A stretch of 64,000 nucleotides of DNA from DATLXH01 sp035576005 (GCA_035576005.1 DATLXH010000026.1:9972-73971); one strand, 5' to 3'. Positions 45,396 to 55,369 are shown, numbered from the stretch's first letter. A program made the numbers and translations. Notes: generated by a model not told the origin, from the sequence alone.

Positions 45396-46370
45396 CAGCG
45401 GCAGATTTTTCTCGTTCACCTGAACGAATGCATCTTTCCGAAGGCGTTCGATGTAGGCCTTGTAGTCGCGCTGGAACGTCTCCTCGCTCGCATCCTTTCG
45501 TAGACGATCTCTGACCGATTCGAACGAAGGTACTTCGGACGGGAGCCGCTCCTCGACCTTGAGGATATGGATGCTGGACTTGAGCTCAACCGGACCAGCG
45601 ATACCGGCACCATTGAGATTGAAGACGGCACTGTCGAGATCCGTCAGTAACTCCCCCCGCGCGATCTCTCCGAGCTCCCCTCCCTTCTCTTTGGTCGGTG
45701 ACTCAGAGAGCTCCTTAGCCAATGTTTCGAATGTCTCGCCGGCGCGGACCCTTCTGGCAATGTCCTGAGCCTTGCTGCGCGCTGCAGCCAGGGCCGGAGC
45801 GCTGTCGTCTGCAGGCTTGAGGATGACGATTTCCCGCACTCTTGCGCGCTCGGGCAGGCGAAACTGATCGCGTTCCCTTGTGTATCGCTCTCGCAGCTCG
45901 CGGTCGTTCAGATCTTCGCGATTCCGGAGCTCTCTGGCAAAGACCTTGTTCGTGAGGAGGGAGTCTCGCAATCTTGACTCCATGTCGGCCCGAGTCATCC
46001 CCGACTTGCGAAGCGAATCGACGAACTGCTCATCGGTCTCGAGCCCGTACTGACCCTTGAGACGTTTGACCGCTTCGGCAATTTCCGCGGGTGAGACGCT
46101 GAGGCTGAGTCTGTCAGCTCGATCTTTGATCAGCATCTCATTGAGCATGTCGTCGATAAGGGTCTTCCTGAGCTCGCTGCTCCGGCCCGCAACCTGGTCC
46201 GGTGGCAGAGACTGTCGCAGCTCGTTGAGGCCATCCTCCAGTCTCTTGACGTACTGAGAGCGGGTGATGATCCGGTCGCCTACCCTCGCTACGATGCTTT
46301 CGACCAGGTCGGCAGCGTGCGAAGAAGTCGCGATCAGGAGAGTGAGGGTGGCAACAGCTAGTTTAGTCAT
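45393..46370 (-). CDS. SurA-like periplasmic chaperone / parvulin peptidyl-prolyl isomerase
   Basis: A 325-residue exported chaperone for outer-membrane proteins. It has a signal peptide (LAVATLTLLIATSSHA), then a SurA-type N-terminal domain (ESIVARVGDRIITRSQY, later DDMLNEMLIKDRAD), and one parvulin domain (ARVREIVI through SSIHILKVEERLP). ATG 46370 is preceded by GAGGAAA. The stop codon lies in the terminus of the element at 45214-45395. It is the second of two SurA-like genes transcribed in line 44 bp apart, probably one operon downstream of mfd. Confidence 0.88.
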   Translation of the reverse strand: MTKLAVATLTLLIATSSHAADLVESIVARVGDRIITRSQYVKRLEDGLNELRQSLPPDQVAGRSSELRKTLIDDMLNEMLIKDRADRLSLSVSPAEIAEAVKRLKGQYGLETDEQFVDSLRKSGMTRADMESRLRDSLLTNKVFARELRNREDLNDRELRERYTRERDQFRLPERARVREIVILKPADDSAPALAAARSKAQDIARRVRAGETFETLAKELSESPTKEKGGELGEIARGELLTDLDSAVFNLNGAGIAGPVELKSSIHILKVEERLPSEVPSFESVRDRLRKDASEETFQRDYKAYIERLRKDAFVQVNEKNLPL

Positions 46371-46414
46371 GCGTGAATTTCCTCGTCGCAGATTCAACGG
46401 TGGCAGAGGGGTAA

Positions 46415-47326
46415 TTATTCGTTTTTCGACCTCGGCATTGCGCCATCGTATGGAAAAGGGAGCCGTTTTGTCAGGATCGTGACAGCGACGTCGCGCCGGG
46501 CCTTCGCGAGAAGGTCGCTCAGGGCCTGACGCATCGAGTCTTCTTTGATCCGGGCGCGGATGATCGGCTCGGCCACCCCGAGCTCAACGACTCCTGCGGG
46601 TCGGCGTGCGTCGACCTGGAAGATGTGGAATGTGGAGTCCGCCCTGATCACGCGGCTGCCGGCTCCTGGAGTCATCCTGAAAATCTCCTCCTCGAACAGT
46701 TTGGGAAGCTGCCCGCGACTCACGAAGCCGATGTCACCGCCGCTTGCAGCATTCGGGGCGGTTGAGTGCTTCTCCGAGAGCTCGGCGAAGCTGGCGCCTC
46801 GACCGAGCTCGGTCACGATCTTGTTCGCGAGCTCTTCGTCGCGCACCAGGATCTGGCGGACATGGAGCTCCTCGCCGGTCGCAAATTCTTCCTTCCGACG
46901 CAGGTAATAGTCGCTCACGCGCTCAGCGGAAGGTTCCGGTACGTCTGCCGTTGCTCCCGATACGAGCTGCGCACGGCGAAGCTGGTCGCGTTTTTCGGCC
47001 GCGGTCGATCCGGGATCTTTCCGCACGGCTGCGGCGATGACGTCAGCGGGTATTTCGACTCCACGCAGAGCTGCGTACTCAGAGAGGAGCACCTCTTCGA
47101 GGTACTGGTCCAGGAGGGCGCTCGATACGGTGGGCGCCATCTGCGCGAGATCAGTCCCGGCATTTCGCTCGAGGTAACGTTTGAAGTCATCAATCGTCGA
47201 GTAGCGGACCCCGACGCGGGCAATCGCCTGCGGAGGAATTCCAGCACTCTTCCGACAGGACGTTGCGAGAGTGGCGCAGCAGAGGCCGGCCAGAAGTGCC
47301 CATCGGGATGTAGACCACGGTTGCAT
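46415..47326 (-). CDS. SurA/PrsA-like parvulin isomerase, probable lipoprotein
   Basis: A 303-residue paralogue of the preceding chaperone type. ATG 47326 gives a signal sequence ending LATSC, a plausible lipobox, so it may be membrane anchored. The N-terminal helical region (DQYLEEVLLSEYAALRGV) and the parvulin core (LHVRQILVRDEELANKI, GGDIGFVSRGQLPKLFEEEIF) are clear. It lies between mfd and the other SurA-like gene. It likely helps fold periplasmic or outer-membrane proteins. Confidence 0.85.
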   Translation of the reverse strand: MQPWSTSRWALLAGLCCATLATSCRKSAGIPPQAIARVGVRYSTIDDFKRYLERNAGTDLAQMAPTVSSALLDQYLEEVLLSEYAALRGVEIPADVIAAAVRKDPGSTAAEKRDQLRRAQLVSGATADVPEPSAERVSDYYLRRKEEFATGEELHVRQILVRDEELANKIVTELGRGASFAELSEKHSTAPNAASGGDIGFVSRGQLPKLFEEEIFRMTPGAGSRVIRADSTFHIFQVDARRPAGVVELGVAEPIIRARIKEDSMRQALSDLLAKARRDVAVTILTKRLPFPYDGAMPRSKNE

Positions 47327-47449
47327 GAAGGATTGGGGTGAGGAGCGGAGTCTAACACGGCGCTGAGACATGAACGCAGGCCGCGCATGCCAGGAATACG
47401 CGCGTTTTCAGCTCGGGATGAGACCGGTTCACTGACTGACGTCGTTGAG

Positions 47450-47650
47450 CCGCGAAGCGGCGTATCCCTCTCCCCGGCGGGGAGAGGGAAGCGAGCGGAG
47501 CGAAGAGAGGGAGAGGGGCGTGAAAGTCTTGCCAGTCCGTTGAAAAAAGGCGAGGTCTTCCTATCTCTCGCGGCCCCTCTCCCGGTCGCTTACGCGACCA
47601 CCCTCTCCCCGCCGGGGAGAGGGATTCGCCCCCTTCGGGGCGCGAGTCCC
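47450..47650. repeat. Long GC-rich palindrome, family F
   Basis: CCTCTCCCCGGCGGGGAGAGG occurs near 47468-47488 and its counterpart CCTCTCCCCGCCGGGGAGAG near 47602-47622, with further mirrored parts (GAGGGAGAGGGGC / GGCCCCTCTCCC). Each copy is itself a hairpin. It occupies the 427-bp gap between mfd and the SurA-like genes; nothing else is seen there. Confidence 0.75.
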
Positions 47651-47753
47651 GCCGGGTCATCACCTCTTCCCCAGCTGCCTCACGCTGTTAACCCGCTCGG
47701 ATGACACCTGGCAGCGCGAAAAACGACATGGAACACACGGGGAGAAGGAGGCG

Positions 47754-50700
47754 CTAGGCCGCGAGCGACGTCAAAATCATCCCGATCTCGGCAATCACTT
47801 CACCGCCCGCCGATGCGAGTGGCAGCGAGAGCGCGCCTGCTGGAGAAAATCTGGCTCCCTCCTGCTCGTTGAGGAGAGTGAGGAGCCGCGCGGGATCGAT
47901 TCGGGAATCCGGTCGCAGCTTGAGGACCACGCGCTGTCCTTCGCGAACCGCTGACAGCACCCCGATCGACTGCGCAAGCTGCTTGAGTTGAACGAACGCG
48001 ATAAGGTTCTCAACGCTTGGAGGGAGTGCCCCGAAGCGATCGCGCATCTCCGATCGTATGACCTCGAGCCTCTGAGCGTCCGCTGCCGAAGCAATCTTCT
48101 TGTAGAAGGTCATCCGGAGGCTCTCTTCATCCATGTAATCGCGTGGAATGTAGATGTCCACTCCAAGATTCATCGACGTGTCGACAGCCTCCTCGACCTT
48201 CTCTCCTTTCATCTCCTTGACTGCCTCGTCGAGGAGCTTGACGTACATTTCGAAACCGACGGCCGCAATCTGACCCGACTGTTCGCCTCCGAGGATGTTC
48301 CCGCCTCCCCGTATCTCCAGATCCCTCGCGGCGATACGGAATCCCGCACCGAGGTCGGAAAACTCCTGGATCGCTGCCAGACGCTTCCGGGCATCGGAGC
48401 TGAGGATTTTGTCGGAGGGGACCAGCAGATAGCAGAAGGCGAGGCGATCGCTTCTGCCTACCCTTCCACGAAGCTGATAGAGCTGAGACAGGCCGAAACG
48501 CTCGGCATGGTTGATCAGGATTGTGTTGCAGGCCGGGATGTCGATTCCATTCTCGATGATCGTCGTCGCAAGGAGAACGTCGAACTCACGCGCGATGAAC
48601 GCGCCCATGGCCTTTTCGAGCTCGCGCTCGTCCATCTGCCCGTGACCGACGATCACTCGGAGCCCCGGTACGATCTTCTCGAGGCTCTCCTTCATCGCGT
48701 AGATCGACTCCACCCGATTGTGTACGAAAAAGATCTGGCCTCCTCGACCTAGTTCGAACTCAATTGCTTCACGGATGAATTCGAAGTTGTAGGGAACGAC
48801 GGCGGTCTGGATCGCGAGTCGGTCTTTTGGAGGCGTCTCGATGACCGATATGTCGCGAATGCCGACGAGAGACATGTGCAGGGTTCTTGGGATCGGCGTG
48901 GCCGACATCGACAGGACGTCTACCGCCTTTTTGAGTTGCTTGAGCTTCTCCTTCTGGCCGACGCCGAAGCGCTGCTCTTCGTCGATGACTACGAGACCGA
49001 GGTCTTTGAACTGAAGGTCCTTCGAGAGGACGCGATGCGTGCCGATGACAATATCGATCTCACCGGAGCCGAGTTTTGCGACCAGCTCTTTCTGTTCTTT
49101 TGCCGAGTAATACCGGCTGAGTAACGCGATCGATACGGGAAACGACGCGAAGCGCCGCATGAAGGTCCGATGATGCTGATAGGCGAGGATTGTGGTGGGC
49201 GCAAGGAAGGCGACCTGCTTTCCGTCCATCACGGCCTTGAACGCAGCGCGCATTGCGACTTCCGTCTTTCCGTATCCGACATCGCCGCAGAGAAGGCGGT
49301 CCATTGGCTTGTGCGACTCCATGTCGCTTTTGAGATCTTCGATCGCGGAGAGCTGGTCGTCCGTCTCGTCAAACTCGAAAGACTCTTCGAATTCGAATTG
49401 CCAGGGCGAGTCCTTACTGAAGCGATGGCCTTTGACCATCTGCCGCGTGGCGTAGAGCTTGAGCAGCTCGTCAGCCATGTCGCGCATCGCTTTTTTCACG
49501 CTTGCTTTGGTTCGAGCCCAGCTGGTTCCGCCAAGCTTGTCGAGCCTGGGAGGTGTCTCGGCGCCCCCTGAGTATTTCTGGATGAGATTGAGACTCTCCA
49601 TCGGCAGCAGCAGCTTGCCGCCATCGTGATACTCGAGCTCCATCACTTCGCGATCAGTCTCACCGAATGGAATGCGTTGTAGTCCCTTGAATCGCGCGAC
49701 TCCGTGATCGACGTGAACGATGTAATCACCGACCTTGAGATCACGGAGATCGGTCAGGAATGCCTGGGTCGCCTTTTTGCGGCTCACAGTGCTGCTGCCG
49801 CTGGTTGGGGGATCGAACAGGTCCCACTCGGAAAGAATTGACAATCCCGCTTCGCGGAATCGAAATCCGCGCGCCAGCGCGCCGTTCGTCACGGTCAGTA
49901 CCGGGGCGGGAGTGTCCCCTTCATCCCGGTAAGGTACGGAGAACTCACGGAGGAGGCGCTCGATCTTCTCGCGGCCGCCGCGTGTTGCGATAAAGAGGAT
50001 GGGGTTGAGCCCGGCCGCAATTTCCTCCTGGAGGAACGCTGCGAGCTCACCCAGACGGTTGACGAAGACTTCCGCAGCCGGAGCCGCGATGTGCAGCGCT
50101 TGTCTGTCGTCGCGACCCTCGATTCTGAGCTCTGACATCGCGAGGTGAGCCCGGTCCAGGAAACTGCTGATCTCCGAAGGTGGCGTCAGTAGTTTTTCGG
50201 GAGGGTAGATCGCCTTGCCTTTCCCGGCCGCTATCTCGTACTCGTTGCGCAGCAATTCCCCATATTTTTCGATCGAGTTTCGGACCTGATCGGGCTCGAA
50301 AACGGTAACCAGCCAATCCTCGCCGAGGTAATCGGGAAATGAGACGCTGGCTGAAGCGATCGGAAGGTAATGGTCGAGCCCAGGGAAGCTCGCGCCCTCG
50401 CTGAGCCGTTCGACCTTGTCGTTGAGGTCGCGCTTGTACAGAGGGTCATTGAAGTCGACCGACAAGCGTCGCGCGAGCGCCGTGCGCGATTGCTTATCAA
50501 ACGGAAACTGCGCGACCGGCTCGATATTGAAGGACGCGAGGTGATCGCTCGAGCGCTGCGTTTCAGCATCGAAATGACGAAGCGACTCGACGTTGTCACC
50601 GAACAACTCGATTCGCACCGGCAGGTCTGCGTTGGGAGGATAGAAGTCGAGAATCCCGCCACGAAACGCGAACTCGCCGATCTCCCCCACGAGGTCCGTT

Positions 50701-51215
50701 CTGACGAAACCGTTCTCGACAAACTTCTGGAGCAGCTCTTTCACATCGAGCTCAGTGCCGGTTGTGATTGTCGTGATTCGCGAAGCGAAGCTGGCTGGCT
50801 CCGGAAGGCGGTTGAACAGGGCTCGCACCGGGAGCACCAGCGTGTCGACGGACCGTGTCACCAATCGACCAAGAGTTCGGACTTCCTCTCGCACCACTGC
50901 CAGTGAGGGGGCTACCTCCTGATAGGGAGAGAGTGACGGCGCGGGGAAGCCTGCTACCGAGGAAGGGTCACGGTGAAAAAGCTCGAGTGCGCGCAGCAGT
51001 TGGGATGAATCAACCTCTCCCGGAACGACGATGACTAATGGTCTCTTCGCGAGCTCCTGGATGCTGCTCAACAGAGCGGCTCTTGCCTCGAGAGAGAGTC
51101 CGGTGATCTCGACCTTTTTCTGGTCCAGCGTGCTGACGAGATGGTGGACCTGGTCGGAAATCGTAAGGTGACGCCGGATCTCGCTGAGAAGAGCAGCGTT
51201 TCGTGGTTCAGTCAT
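47754..51215 (-). CDS. mfd: Transcription-repair coupling factor
   Basis: Mfd removes RNA polymerase stalled at DNA damage and recruits UvrA. At 1153 residues it is full length. Seen are an N-terminal UvrB-like module, the polymerase-interacting domain (VGDYIVHVDHGVARFKGL), RecG-like motor motifs GDVGYGKTEVA and VIDEEQRFGVGQKEKLK (DEEQ box), motif VI QLRGRVGRSD, and the C-terminal TRCF domain. ATG 51215 is used; the frame extends 30 codons upstream without support. No partner gene is coupled. Confidence 0.97.
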   Translation of the reverse strand: MTEPRNAALLSEIRRHLTISDQVHHLVSTLDQKKVEITGLSLEARAALLSSIQELAKRPLVIVVPGEVDSSQLLRALELFHRDPSSVAGFPAPSLSPYQEVAPSLAVVREEVRTLGRLVTRSVDTLVLPVRALFNRLPEPASFASRITTITTGTELDVKELLQKFVENGFVRTDLVGEIGEFAFRGGILDFYPPNADLPVRIELFGDNVESLRHFDAETQRSSDHLASFNIEPVAQFPFDKQSRTALARRLSVDFNDPLYKRDLNDKVERLSEGASFPGLDHYLPIASASVSFPDYLGEDWLVTVFEPDQVRNSIEKYGELLRNEYEIAAGKGKAIYPPEKLLTPPSEISSFLDRAHLAMSELRIEGRDDRQALHIAAPAAEVFVNRLGELAAFLQEEIAAGLNPILFIATRGGREKIERLLREFSVPYRDEGDTPAPVLTVTNGALARGFRFREAGLSILSEWDLFDPPTSGSSTVSRKKATQAFLTDLRDLKVGDYIVHVDHGVARFKGLQRIPFGETDREVMELEYHDGGKLLLPMESLNLIQKYSGGAETPPRLDKLGGTSWARTKASVKKAMRDMADELLKLYATRQMVKGHRFSKDSPWQFEFEESFEFDETDDQLSAIEDLKSDMESHKPMDRLLCGDVGYGKTEVAMRAAFKAVMDGKQVAFLAPTTILAYQHHRTFMRRFASFPVSIALLSRYYSAKEQKELVAKLGSGEIDIVIGTHRVLSKDLQFKDLGLVVIDEEQRFGVGQKEKLKQLKKAVDVLSMSATPIPRTLHMSLVGIRDISVIETPPKDRLAIQTAVVPYNFEFIREAIEFELGRGGQIFFVHNRVESIYAMKESLEKIVPGLRVIVGHGQMDERELEKAMGAFIAREFDVLLATTIIENGIDIPACNTILINHAERFGLSQLYQLRGRVGRSDRLAFCYLLVPSDKILSSDARKRLAAIQEFSDLGAGFRIAARDLEIRGGGNILGGEQSGQIAAVGFEMYVKLLDEAVKEMKGEKVEEAVDTSMNLGVDIYIPRDYMDEESLRMTFYKKIASAADAQRLEVIRSEMRDRFGALPPSVENLIAFVQLKQLAQSIGVLSAVREGQRVVLKLRPDSRIDPARLLTLLNEQEGARFSPAGALSLPLASAGGEVIAEIGMILTSLAA

Positions 51216-51431
51216 TGTGCAGGAAGGTTGAGTCGTCAGGTAGCGTTGGCGGGCGAGCCCATCCGGTAACGGGCGAAGAATCCCCGGCATTTCGAGGTCG
51301 TTCACAGCGAGAGGGCTTTCTAGCAGATGACACGCTGACCGATCGAAAGCGTGGCGACCTTCGGCGTCTACATCCTCCGCACCAATCGCGGCAAGACGGG
51401 GAACGTGCGCGCGCTCAAGCTACGGAGACAT

Positions 51432-53633
51432 CTATTGCACTCTGGCCGGTGAAGGTGGACGGACTCCGTAGATTCGTCGGTATTCATTTCGATTTCGCGT
51501 GACGTTCTTCACGTAGAGCTTGGTTTCCGCGTACGGAATCGATTCGATGAAAATGTCGATGTCATCGGTGGGAGTTCTCGCAAGCCATCGGTTGACCGGG
51601 GTTTCGCCGGCGTTGTAAGCGGCGATTGCAAGCGTCTCACGGCCGTTCAATGCGTCAATTTTCTGTCGAAGTTCCGCGGCACCCATCGTGATGTTGATCG
51701 AAGGATTGAACAGATCCTCTCTCGAAGGTGGGGTGATGTTCCCGAGCGTTGCGATCCGGGTGGCTTCGGCCGGCATCAGCTGCATGAGTCCCACGGCTCC
51801 CGCACTGGAAACCACGGTCGGGTCGAAGCCGCTCTCCTGCCTGATCACCGAGGCGATCAGGTAGGGATCGACGTTGTACTTTTCCGCTGCGGGCCAGAGA
51901 ACATCTCCGTAAGGCAGAGGGAAGACCATCTCCCAGAATTTCTTTGGTGCCCCCGGCGCGCCGCGGCGGATCTGTTCACGGAAGCGACGCTGCAGAAGCG
52001 AGTTTGCTCCCATCGTTTGTCCAGCTTCGGAGTAGAGTTCGGCCAGACGGTAGGCCAAAGTCAGATTGGATGGATCACGGGCGGCGAGTAGCCGAACCTC
52101 GGCCGCGGCTTCTCTCTGCATTCCGATCTGGAGCAGCTCCGCCACAAGGGCGAGGCCGGCCTCGTGGTCAGGCATGCTGATCCCGAGATCCGGGAAGCTG
52201 CTCGCGACGTCCTGTGGTACGCCGGCTCCGGGAGGCATCCCGAGGATTTCTCTGGCGCGATACGCGTAATAACTGTAGGGATAGAGCTGAATCAACCGGT
52301 TGAAAGACGCGTCTCGTTTGGCGTTGTCGTTATTTCGAGCGTGAATTTTCCCTGACCAGAAGAGCGAGTTCGTTGCGTAATCAGAATTCGGGAAGGCCTT
52401 CAAATACTTGTCGTAGGTGGCCAGAGCTTCCGAATCTTTTTTCGCGACGGTGTAAGTCCATCCGAGGGTCCAGAGGTTCTCTCCCTGCTCGCCTGCGGCG
52501 CCAGCATCGACGGCCTGAGTCAGGTAGCTGATGGCTTTGTCGGAATTCATTTCATCAGTGACGTAGTACTTGCCGAGTTGAAGCTTCGCCGCGGTAGCTT
52601 CCGGCGAGGCCGGGTATTTGGTAATGATCTCGTCGAGAATCCGGAGGAATTCTGAGTTGCGATCCGTTCTCCAGAATGCTCGTGCCCGCAGGAACTGCAT
52701 CGCGACATAGTTGTCGTCGGCAGTTGTGAAATTCTCGGCGATCACCGAGTCATAACGCCTCGTGTTGAAAAAGGAACGGGCGCGAAGCGCACGGAGAGCC
52801 CCCGAGCTGGCTTTATCGGGGAAACGTCGCGCGATCCTTTCCAGAAGGTCGATTGCCTGATCGTAACGATTTACCTTCCCAATCCGATCGGCCAGCGCAG
52901 CACTATCCTCGTATGTGAGTTGATCGAGAGGGGCGCCCTCGCCCGCCTGAAGATTGCCGTACGTCTTTTCCGTGTATCGCCCCTGGGGATATTTTCGCAG
53001 GATTCGAAGGCGCAGTTGAGTAGCAAGATCCTTCATTCCGGCCGAGTCGAGTAGCCCGGCTGTGGAGACAAGGTCCGCTTCTGTGTACTCGTCGATCTCG
53101 ACCGATTCGAGCATCTGGAGCTGAGCGGTTGCATTCGTCCGGTCGCCTGCCAGGGCGTAGAGACCCGGTAGCCGAACCTGGGCGGTCCGGGCTGCTGACG
53201 ACGTGGGGCTCTCGGCAAGAATCTGCTGGCCCGTTGCGATCGCCTCGAGCGGTTTGCCGAGCTTCTGCTGAGCAGTCATCAGGCGGAGCCGCAGCACAGG
53301 AGCCAGGGTGGGGGATGCGCCGATCGCGGTTGCAAGAGAGCTTGCGGCTTCCTGCGGACGATCCTTCTCGAGGTAAAGAAGTCCCAGCATCGCGATCGCG
53401 CGCGATCGCGTCTGGGGATCCGGGGAGATCGCGAGGCCGCGAAGTCCCGCCTCGGCCGACTCCCAATTACCTGCGCCCTGGGCCTCTCGGACGGCGCTGA
53501 TATCTGCCGGCGCGGCTGGCGGGAGAGCGGCGGGTCGAACAACGAGCGGTGTGGAGGTCGTACGAGTCTGGCCGCACGCTGCGGCGAAGCCCGTACCCAC
53601 AACTACAATAAGAGCGAGTGATGTGCGTTTCAC
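51432..53633 (-). CDS. Soluble lytic murein transglycosylase with TPR-like superhelix, probable lipoprotein
   Basis: A 733-residue Slt70-type enzyme that cleaves peptidoglycan to 1,6-anhydro products. The signal peptide ends in FAAACG, a lipobox, so it is probably an outer-membrane lipoprotein. Residues about 50-560 form a long helical TPR-like region. The C-terminal GEWL-fold domain has the catalytic Glu600 in RQESGFDP, then SSAGAVGLMQLMP and AAYNAGETPV. It overlaps the GNAT gene by 4 bp, the GNAT gene being downstream of nothing else visible; the upstream gene of the pair is the GNAT gene. Confidence 0.93.
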   Translation of the reverse strand: MKRTSLALIVVVGTGFAAACGQTRTTSTPLVVRPAALPPAAPADISAVREAQGAGNWESAEAGLRGLAISPDPQTRSRAIAMLGLLYLEKDRPQEAASSLATAIGASPTLAPVLRLRLMTAQQKLGKPLEAIATGQQILAESPTSSAARTAQVRLPGLYALAGDRTNATAQLQMLESVEIDEYTEADLVSTAGLLDSAGMKDLATQLRLRILRKYPQGRYTEKTYGNLQAGEGAPLDQLTYEDSAALADRIGKVNRYDQAIDLLERIARRFPDKASSGALRALRARSFFNTRRYDSVIAENFTTADDNYVAMQFLRARAFWRTDRNSEFLRILDEIITKYPASPEATAAKLQLGKYYVTDEMNSDKAISYLTQAVDAGAAGEQGENLWTLGWTYTVAKKDSEALATYDKYLKAFPNSDYATNSLFWSGKIHARNNDNAKRDASFNRLIQLYPYSYYAYRAREILGMPPGAGVPQDVASSFPDLGISMPDHEAGLALVAELLQIGMQREAAAEVRLLAARDPSNLTLAYRLAELYSEAGQTMGANSLLQRRFREQIRRGAPGAPKKFWEMVFPLPYGDVLWPAAEKYNVDPYLIASVIRQESGFDPTVVSSAGAVGLMQLMPAEATRIATLGNITPPSREDLFNPSINITMGAAELRQKIDALNGRETLAIAAYNAGETPVNRWLARTPTDDIDIFIESIPYAETKLYVKNVTRNRNEYRRIYGVRPPSPARVQ

Positions 53634-54022
53634 GATTCCCTCTCCTCGGCGCGCCCGGCAATTTTTTTCGTCAGCGTCGTTGCGTCAAATCCGGTGGATG
53701 TGAAGAAGCCGGCGGCGTAACAGTCGTTTGCGACAGCGAGTTCTGTAAGACCTTCTACGGCTGCAAGTCTTTCGATCTCCCGCATGAAGATGGTTCCTGC
53801 ACGCTTGCGCCGTAGCGGTTGGGAGACAAAGATCTTCTGGATCGTCAGCTGAGTCTCCGCTTCCCGGGTGAGCGCGAAAGCGACGACGTCACCGGCGAGC
53901 TTACCCAGAAAGCCAGCCAGTTCTCCCTCCGCTCTTGCGGTGTCTATGCCGGAATCGAGATGTCTGATCTCGCTCCAGTCACTTACGAGGATTCGTCGAA
54001 CAAAGAGTTTTTGACCTTTCAT
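53630..54022 (-). CDS. GNAT-family N-acetyltransferase
   Basis: A 130-residue single-domain acetyltransferase. The strand-helix pattern fits GNAT: QLTIQKIFVSQPLRRKRAGTIFM includes the acetyl-CoA pyrophosphate loop (R-R-K-R-A-G in place of Q-x-x-G-x-G/A), and AAGFFTSTGFDA is the C-terminal motif. Both the acceptor and physiological role are unknown. It overlaps the start of the lytic transglycosylase gene by 4 bp, so the two are coupled. Confidence 0.75.
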   Translation of the reverse strand: MKGQKLFVRRILVSDWSEIRHLDSGIDTARAEGELAGFLGKLAGDVVAFALTREAETQLTIQKIFVSQPLRRKRAGTIFMREIERLAAVEGLTELAVANDCYAAGFFTSTGFDATTLTKKIAGRAEERES

Positions 54023-54168
54023 CGAGCGTCCTGGGGACTGGTCTCCGTGACGAGGGGACCCGATCGATCAACTATAGACGTTACGTTGCGGTAAACCCGT
54101 TCGGATTCCTCCCTGAATGGGAAGTTTGAGGTCCAGCATCAGTTATACTGTTCAAAATAAATATTTTC

Positions 54169-54196
54169 TTGACAAAAACTCCAACGGATTTACACT
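54169..54196 (+). promoter_or_regulatory. Strong sigma-70-type promoter for the Xer-like recombinase
   Basis: TTGACA (54169-54174) and TACACT (54191-54196) are separated by 16 bases. The preceding 20 bases are A/T-rich (CAAAATAAATATTTT), like an UP element, in strong contrast to the GC-rich surroundings. The recombinase start is 39 bp downstream of the -10. Confidence 0.75.
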
Positions 54197-54235
54197 GACG
54201 GCACCTCCCCTTAGGTTCCAAAGAATCCAAAGAAG

Positions 54236-55252
54236 ATGACAACTATGAACGTTCAACAGGCGATCGACCGCTTTCTCGAAGACGGACACACCCGGAATCT
54301 CTCCGAACGCACCCTGCGCGCGTACCAGTCGGACCTCACGCAGTTTCAGCACCATGTGAGTGATGCCGCTGCTACGGAGATTACACACGACGTGCTCGAA
54401 AAGTACCTCGAGATGCTCGGCACCGGGGCCTATCGTGATACGTCTATCCGGCGCAAGGTCGCTGCACTTAAGGTCTTTTTCCGATATCTCGAGGAAGACG
54501 GCGTCGTTACGGCTTCGCCTGCAAAGATGCTCAAGATTAAGCAGCCGGTCGAGAACCGGATGCCTGTAGTGCTGTCCAATCGTGAGATTAAAGCTCTTCT
54601 GGCAGCTCCTAAAAAGCTGATCGAACGGCTTGCGTCCCGCCAGAACGATTCTGCAGGGGGGCGAAATCGCTTCTTCTGCGCGGTCCGCGACAATCTCATC
54701 ATCGAGTTGCTGCTCACCACCGGCATGAGGATCGGTGAGCTCGTCGCCCTGGATGTGTCCGATGTGGAGCGCGAATCCTCGCAGTTGCGCATCACGGGGC
54801 GTTCGATGCGCGGCAGATCCGTGTCCATCACCTCGGCTCCGATCATTGAGCTCCTCAACAACTATCTCGAGATGAGAAGCGAGCGGAAGCCCGATACGAC
54901 AGCGCTGTTCATCGGTCGCTCGGGGACACGATTGACCATCTACTCCATCGAGAACATCTTCAAGAAGCATGTGCGAGTTGCCGAGATCAAACGTCATGTG
55001 ACTCCGCATTCGCTGCGGCACACGATGGCTGCAAATCTGGTCAACAGCGGTACCGACATCCGTGCGGTGCAGGAGATGCTGGGGCACGCTTCGATTCTCT
55101 CGACGCAGGTCTACACAAAGCTGCCGCCGTTGCGTGCCCGACGAAAGGTGGAATCTCGTGACGTTCCTGTCGTGGTACTGGCGGAAGCGTCGAGCGACAT
55201 GTCACCAGAGCAGACGGTTCCTGTCGACCGCCTTTCGATTCGCAGGAAGTAA
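54236..55252 (+). CDS. Xer-like tyrosine recombinase with Arg at the catalytic Lys position
   Basis: A 338-residue tyrosine recombinase of XerC/D size and layout. The N-terminal SAM-like domain (NLSERTLRAYQSDLTQFQHH) is followed by the catalytic domain with Arg165 (TGMRIGEL), His258-x-x-Arg261 (HSLRH), His284 (GHASILSTQ) and the nucleophile Tyr293. The beta-hairpin position that holds the catalytic Lys in XerD (24 residues after the first Arg) is Arg189 (ITGRSMRGR), with no Lys in the hairpin. A 30-residue tail follows the Tyr region. Two starts (54236, 54245) are possible. It could be a housekeeping Xer or the integrase of an element: it lies 58 bp from a tRNA-Gly fragment. Confidence 0.88.
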   Translation: MTTMNVQQAIDRFLEDGHTRNLSERTLRAYQSDLTQFQHHVSDAAATEITHDVLEKYLEMLGTGAYRDTSIRRKVAALKVFFRYLEEDGVVTASPAKMLKIKQPVENRMPVVLSNREIKALLAAPKKLIERLASRQNDSAGGRNRFFCAVRDNLIIELLLTTGMRIGELVALDVSDVERESSQLRITGRSMRGRSVSITSAPIIELLNNYLEMRSERKPDTTALFIGRSGTRLTIYSIENIFKKHVRVAEIKRHVTPHSLRHTMAANLVNSGTDIRAVQEMLGHASILSTQVYTKLPPLRARRKVESRDVPVVVLAEASSDMSPEQTVPVDRLSIRRK

Positions 55253-55310
55253 CTCTGGCCGTTGTCATTGCGCTTCAGCATGTGCTGTCGCGCGTCGGCC
55301 ACCTGCTCTC

Positions 55311-55351
55311 AGCTCAGTTGGTAGAGTACAAGCTTCCCAAGCTTGGTGTCG
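55311..55351 (+). pseudogene. tRNA-Gly fragment, 41-bp direct repeat of the intact gene
   Basis: This 41-bp segment is identical to 59131-59171, which covers the D arm through the anticodon arm of tRNA-Gly(CCC). Sequence on either side does not continue the tRNA, so no functional tRNA is encoded. Such a fragment is what an integration event at a tRNA leaves behind. Confidence 0.9.
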
Positions 55352-55369
55352 TGGCCCGGCAGGCTGCGT

